Below the pieces are notes generated by a model. The model did not search any database, had not been told where the DNA came from, and saw only the letters and a list, made by a program, of their open reading frames with translations. This document shows positions 63,124-64,000 of a stretch of 64,000 bases of DNA, one piece after another; the first letter of the stretch is position 1; each line of letters opens with the position of its first letter. The DNA comes from Sphingomonas dokdonensis (GTDB taxonomy: Bacteria > Pseudomonadota > Alphaproteobacteria > Sphingomonadales > Sphingomonadaceae): the NCBI RefSeq assembly GCF_002197685.1, contig NZ_NBBI01000002.1, positions 186,001 to 250,000 on the forward strand. Direction: 5' to 3'. Made by a program: the position numbers and the translations under genes.

Positions 63124-64000
63124 ATGGACAGGTCCGTGCCCGCCATGCGTCATTATGGGCTTGATTGGCTGCGGATCGGCGCGTTCGCGCTGCTGATCGT
63201 CTATCATGTGGCGATGGTGTTCGCGCCGTGGCCATGGGTGGTGAAATGGCCGCAGACCTTTCCGGCGCTGATCGTGCCGATGGCGCTGCTGACGCCGTGG
63301 CGCATTCTCCTCCTGTTCGTCGTGTCGGGCTTTGCCACGCGCCGGCTGCTCGCGCGGATGCCGTCGCTTGGCGAATTCGCGCATCAGCGCAGCCTGCGAC
63401 TCCTGGTGCCGCTCGCCTTTGCCATGCTGGTGCTGCTGCCGCCCGAATTGTGGGTGCGCGTGCGGCTGGCGGGCGACCCGGACGGGCTCGCGGCCTATTG
63501 GCTGGGCGATTACTGGAGCCCGATCGTCCATTACGGACGCAGCTTCCCGACCTGGGAGCATATGTGGTTCGTCGTCTACCTGTGGGCGTATACCATGGTG
63601 CTCGCGGCGCTGCTGAAGGCCGGTGGCGCGGGCTGGATCGATCGCGCGGCGGCATGGCTGTCGGTGGGGCATCGGATCGTCTGGCTGCCGATCCTGGTGC
63701 TGGCGGGCGCGAAGATCGCGCTGATGTTCGTGGTGCCCGAAACGCAGGGGCTGTTCACCGACTGGTCGGGCCATGCGGTGAACCTGCCGCTGTTCCTGTT
63801 CGGCTTTGCGCTGGGCGGCGCGCCGGCCTTGTGGCGGGGAATAGCACGCCATTGGCGCGGCGCGGCGATGATCGCAGCGGCGAGCGCGCTTGTCGTGACC
63901 TGGGTGGAACTGCACTACCAGGGCGCCGCCGTTCCCGGCCATGCGATGATGGCGGCGGACCGCGCGGCGCGGCTGGCGATGGCGTGGGGCGTGATCGTTT
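63124..64000 (+). CDS. Acyltransferase-3 family membrane protein (OpgC/MdoC-like), partial
   Basis: Open at the right edge; 292 residues visible. The family start HYGLDWLRIGAFALLIVYHV carries the conserved His, and R residues follow TM2 (GFATRRLLARM). TWEHMWFVVYLWAY is the second hallmark. At least eight transmembrane helices are in view. Such proteins O-acylate periplasmic glucans or polysaccharides. ATG 63124 or ATG 63145 may be the start. The substrate is not identifiable. Confidence 0.85.
   Translation, partial: MDRSVPAMRHYGLDWLRIGAFALLIVYHVAMVFAPWPWVVKWPQTFPALIVPMALLTPWRILLLFVVSGFATRRLLARMPSLGEFAHQRSLRLLVPLAFAMLVLLPPELWVRVRLAGDPDGLAAYWLGDYWSPIVHYGRSFPTWEHMWFVVYLWAYTMVLAALLKAGGAGWIDRAAAWLSVGHRIVWLPILVLAGAKIALMFVVPETQGLFTDWSGHAVNLPLFLFGFALGGAPALWRGIARHWRGAAMIAAASALVVTWVELHYQGAAVPGHAMMAADRAARLAMAWGVIV

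Overview
The window is a chromosomal stretch of a high-GC alphaproteobacterium, most likely a sphingomonad (Sphingomonas or a close relative). The evidence is the gene content and order: an hflK-hflC-degP cluster, an uninterrupted nuoA-N operon followed by birA, coaX, an RNase J and a DUF1467 gene, an M20 hydrolase-astA-astB block, a CC_3452-type small secreted protein, and DUF2336. The coding strand is strongly GC3-biased, so large antisense shadow frames are common. No rRNA, tRNA, CRISPR array, insertion sequence or prophage was recognised.

Layout. 1-98: start of a HerA-like (DUF853) ATPase, cut by the window edge. 236-3856: membrane protein quality control (hflK, hflC, degP) on the minus strand, divergent from mrp (3931), a CoA-binding protein and a MATE transporter. 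6954-9476: lipid kinase, hemB, GNAT acetyltransferase. 9517-13276: small membrane protein, astB, astA and an M20 peptidase (arginine succinyltransferase pathway). 13444-28183: all fourteen respiratory complex I genes in canonical order, mostly with stop/start overlaps. 28194-31841: birA, coaX, rnj, DUF1467. 32135-38552: the least understood part. It holds a two-TM, very long coiled-coil protein, divergent from a four-gene run of degenerate Hpt protein, nucleotidyltransferase-like membrane protein, DUF2336 protein and a histidine-kinase-like protein whose phospho-acceptor His appears to be lost. 38631-42785: envelope or polyprenyl-sugar genes (GT-C-like protein, GtrA, methyltransferase, GT2). 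42839-48760: DUF885 hydrolase, spoT/rel, CC_3452 protein, HxlR regulator with a near-ideal palindromic operator, dienelactone hydrolase. 48867-53057: gpmA, rarD, a radical SAM DNA-repair-type protein, a GT87-like mannosyltransferase. 52999-59233: smc, then acyl-CoA dehydrogenase and thiolase. 59743-64000: SulP transporter bracketed by related palindromic repeats, ispG, DUF1993, and the start of an acyltransferase-3 gene.

Most genes are core metabolism. The best candidate for an undescribed system is the 32-38.6 kb region. There a degenerate phosphotransfer domain and a degenerate histidine kinase sit together, with a nucleotidyltransferase-like membrane protein and DUF2336 between them, and a polarity-factor-like coiled-coil membrane protein on the other side of a 67-bp divergent promoter region. 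The two missing phospho-accepting histidines are read directly from the sequence. Any joint function is inference.
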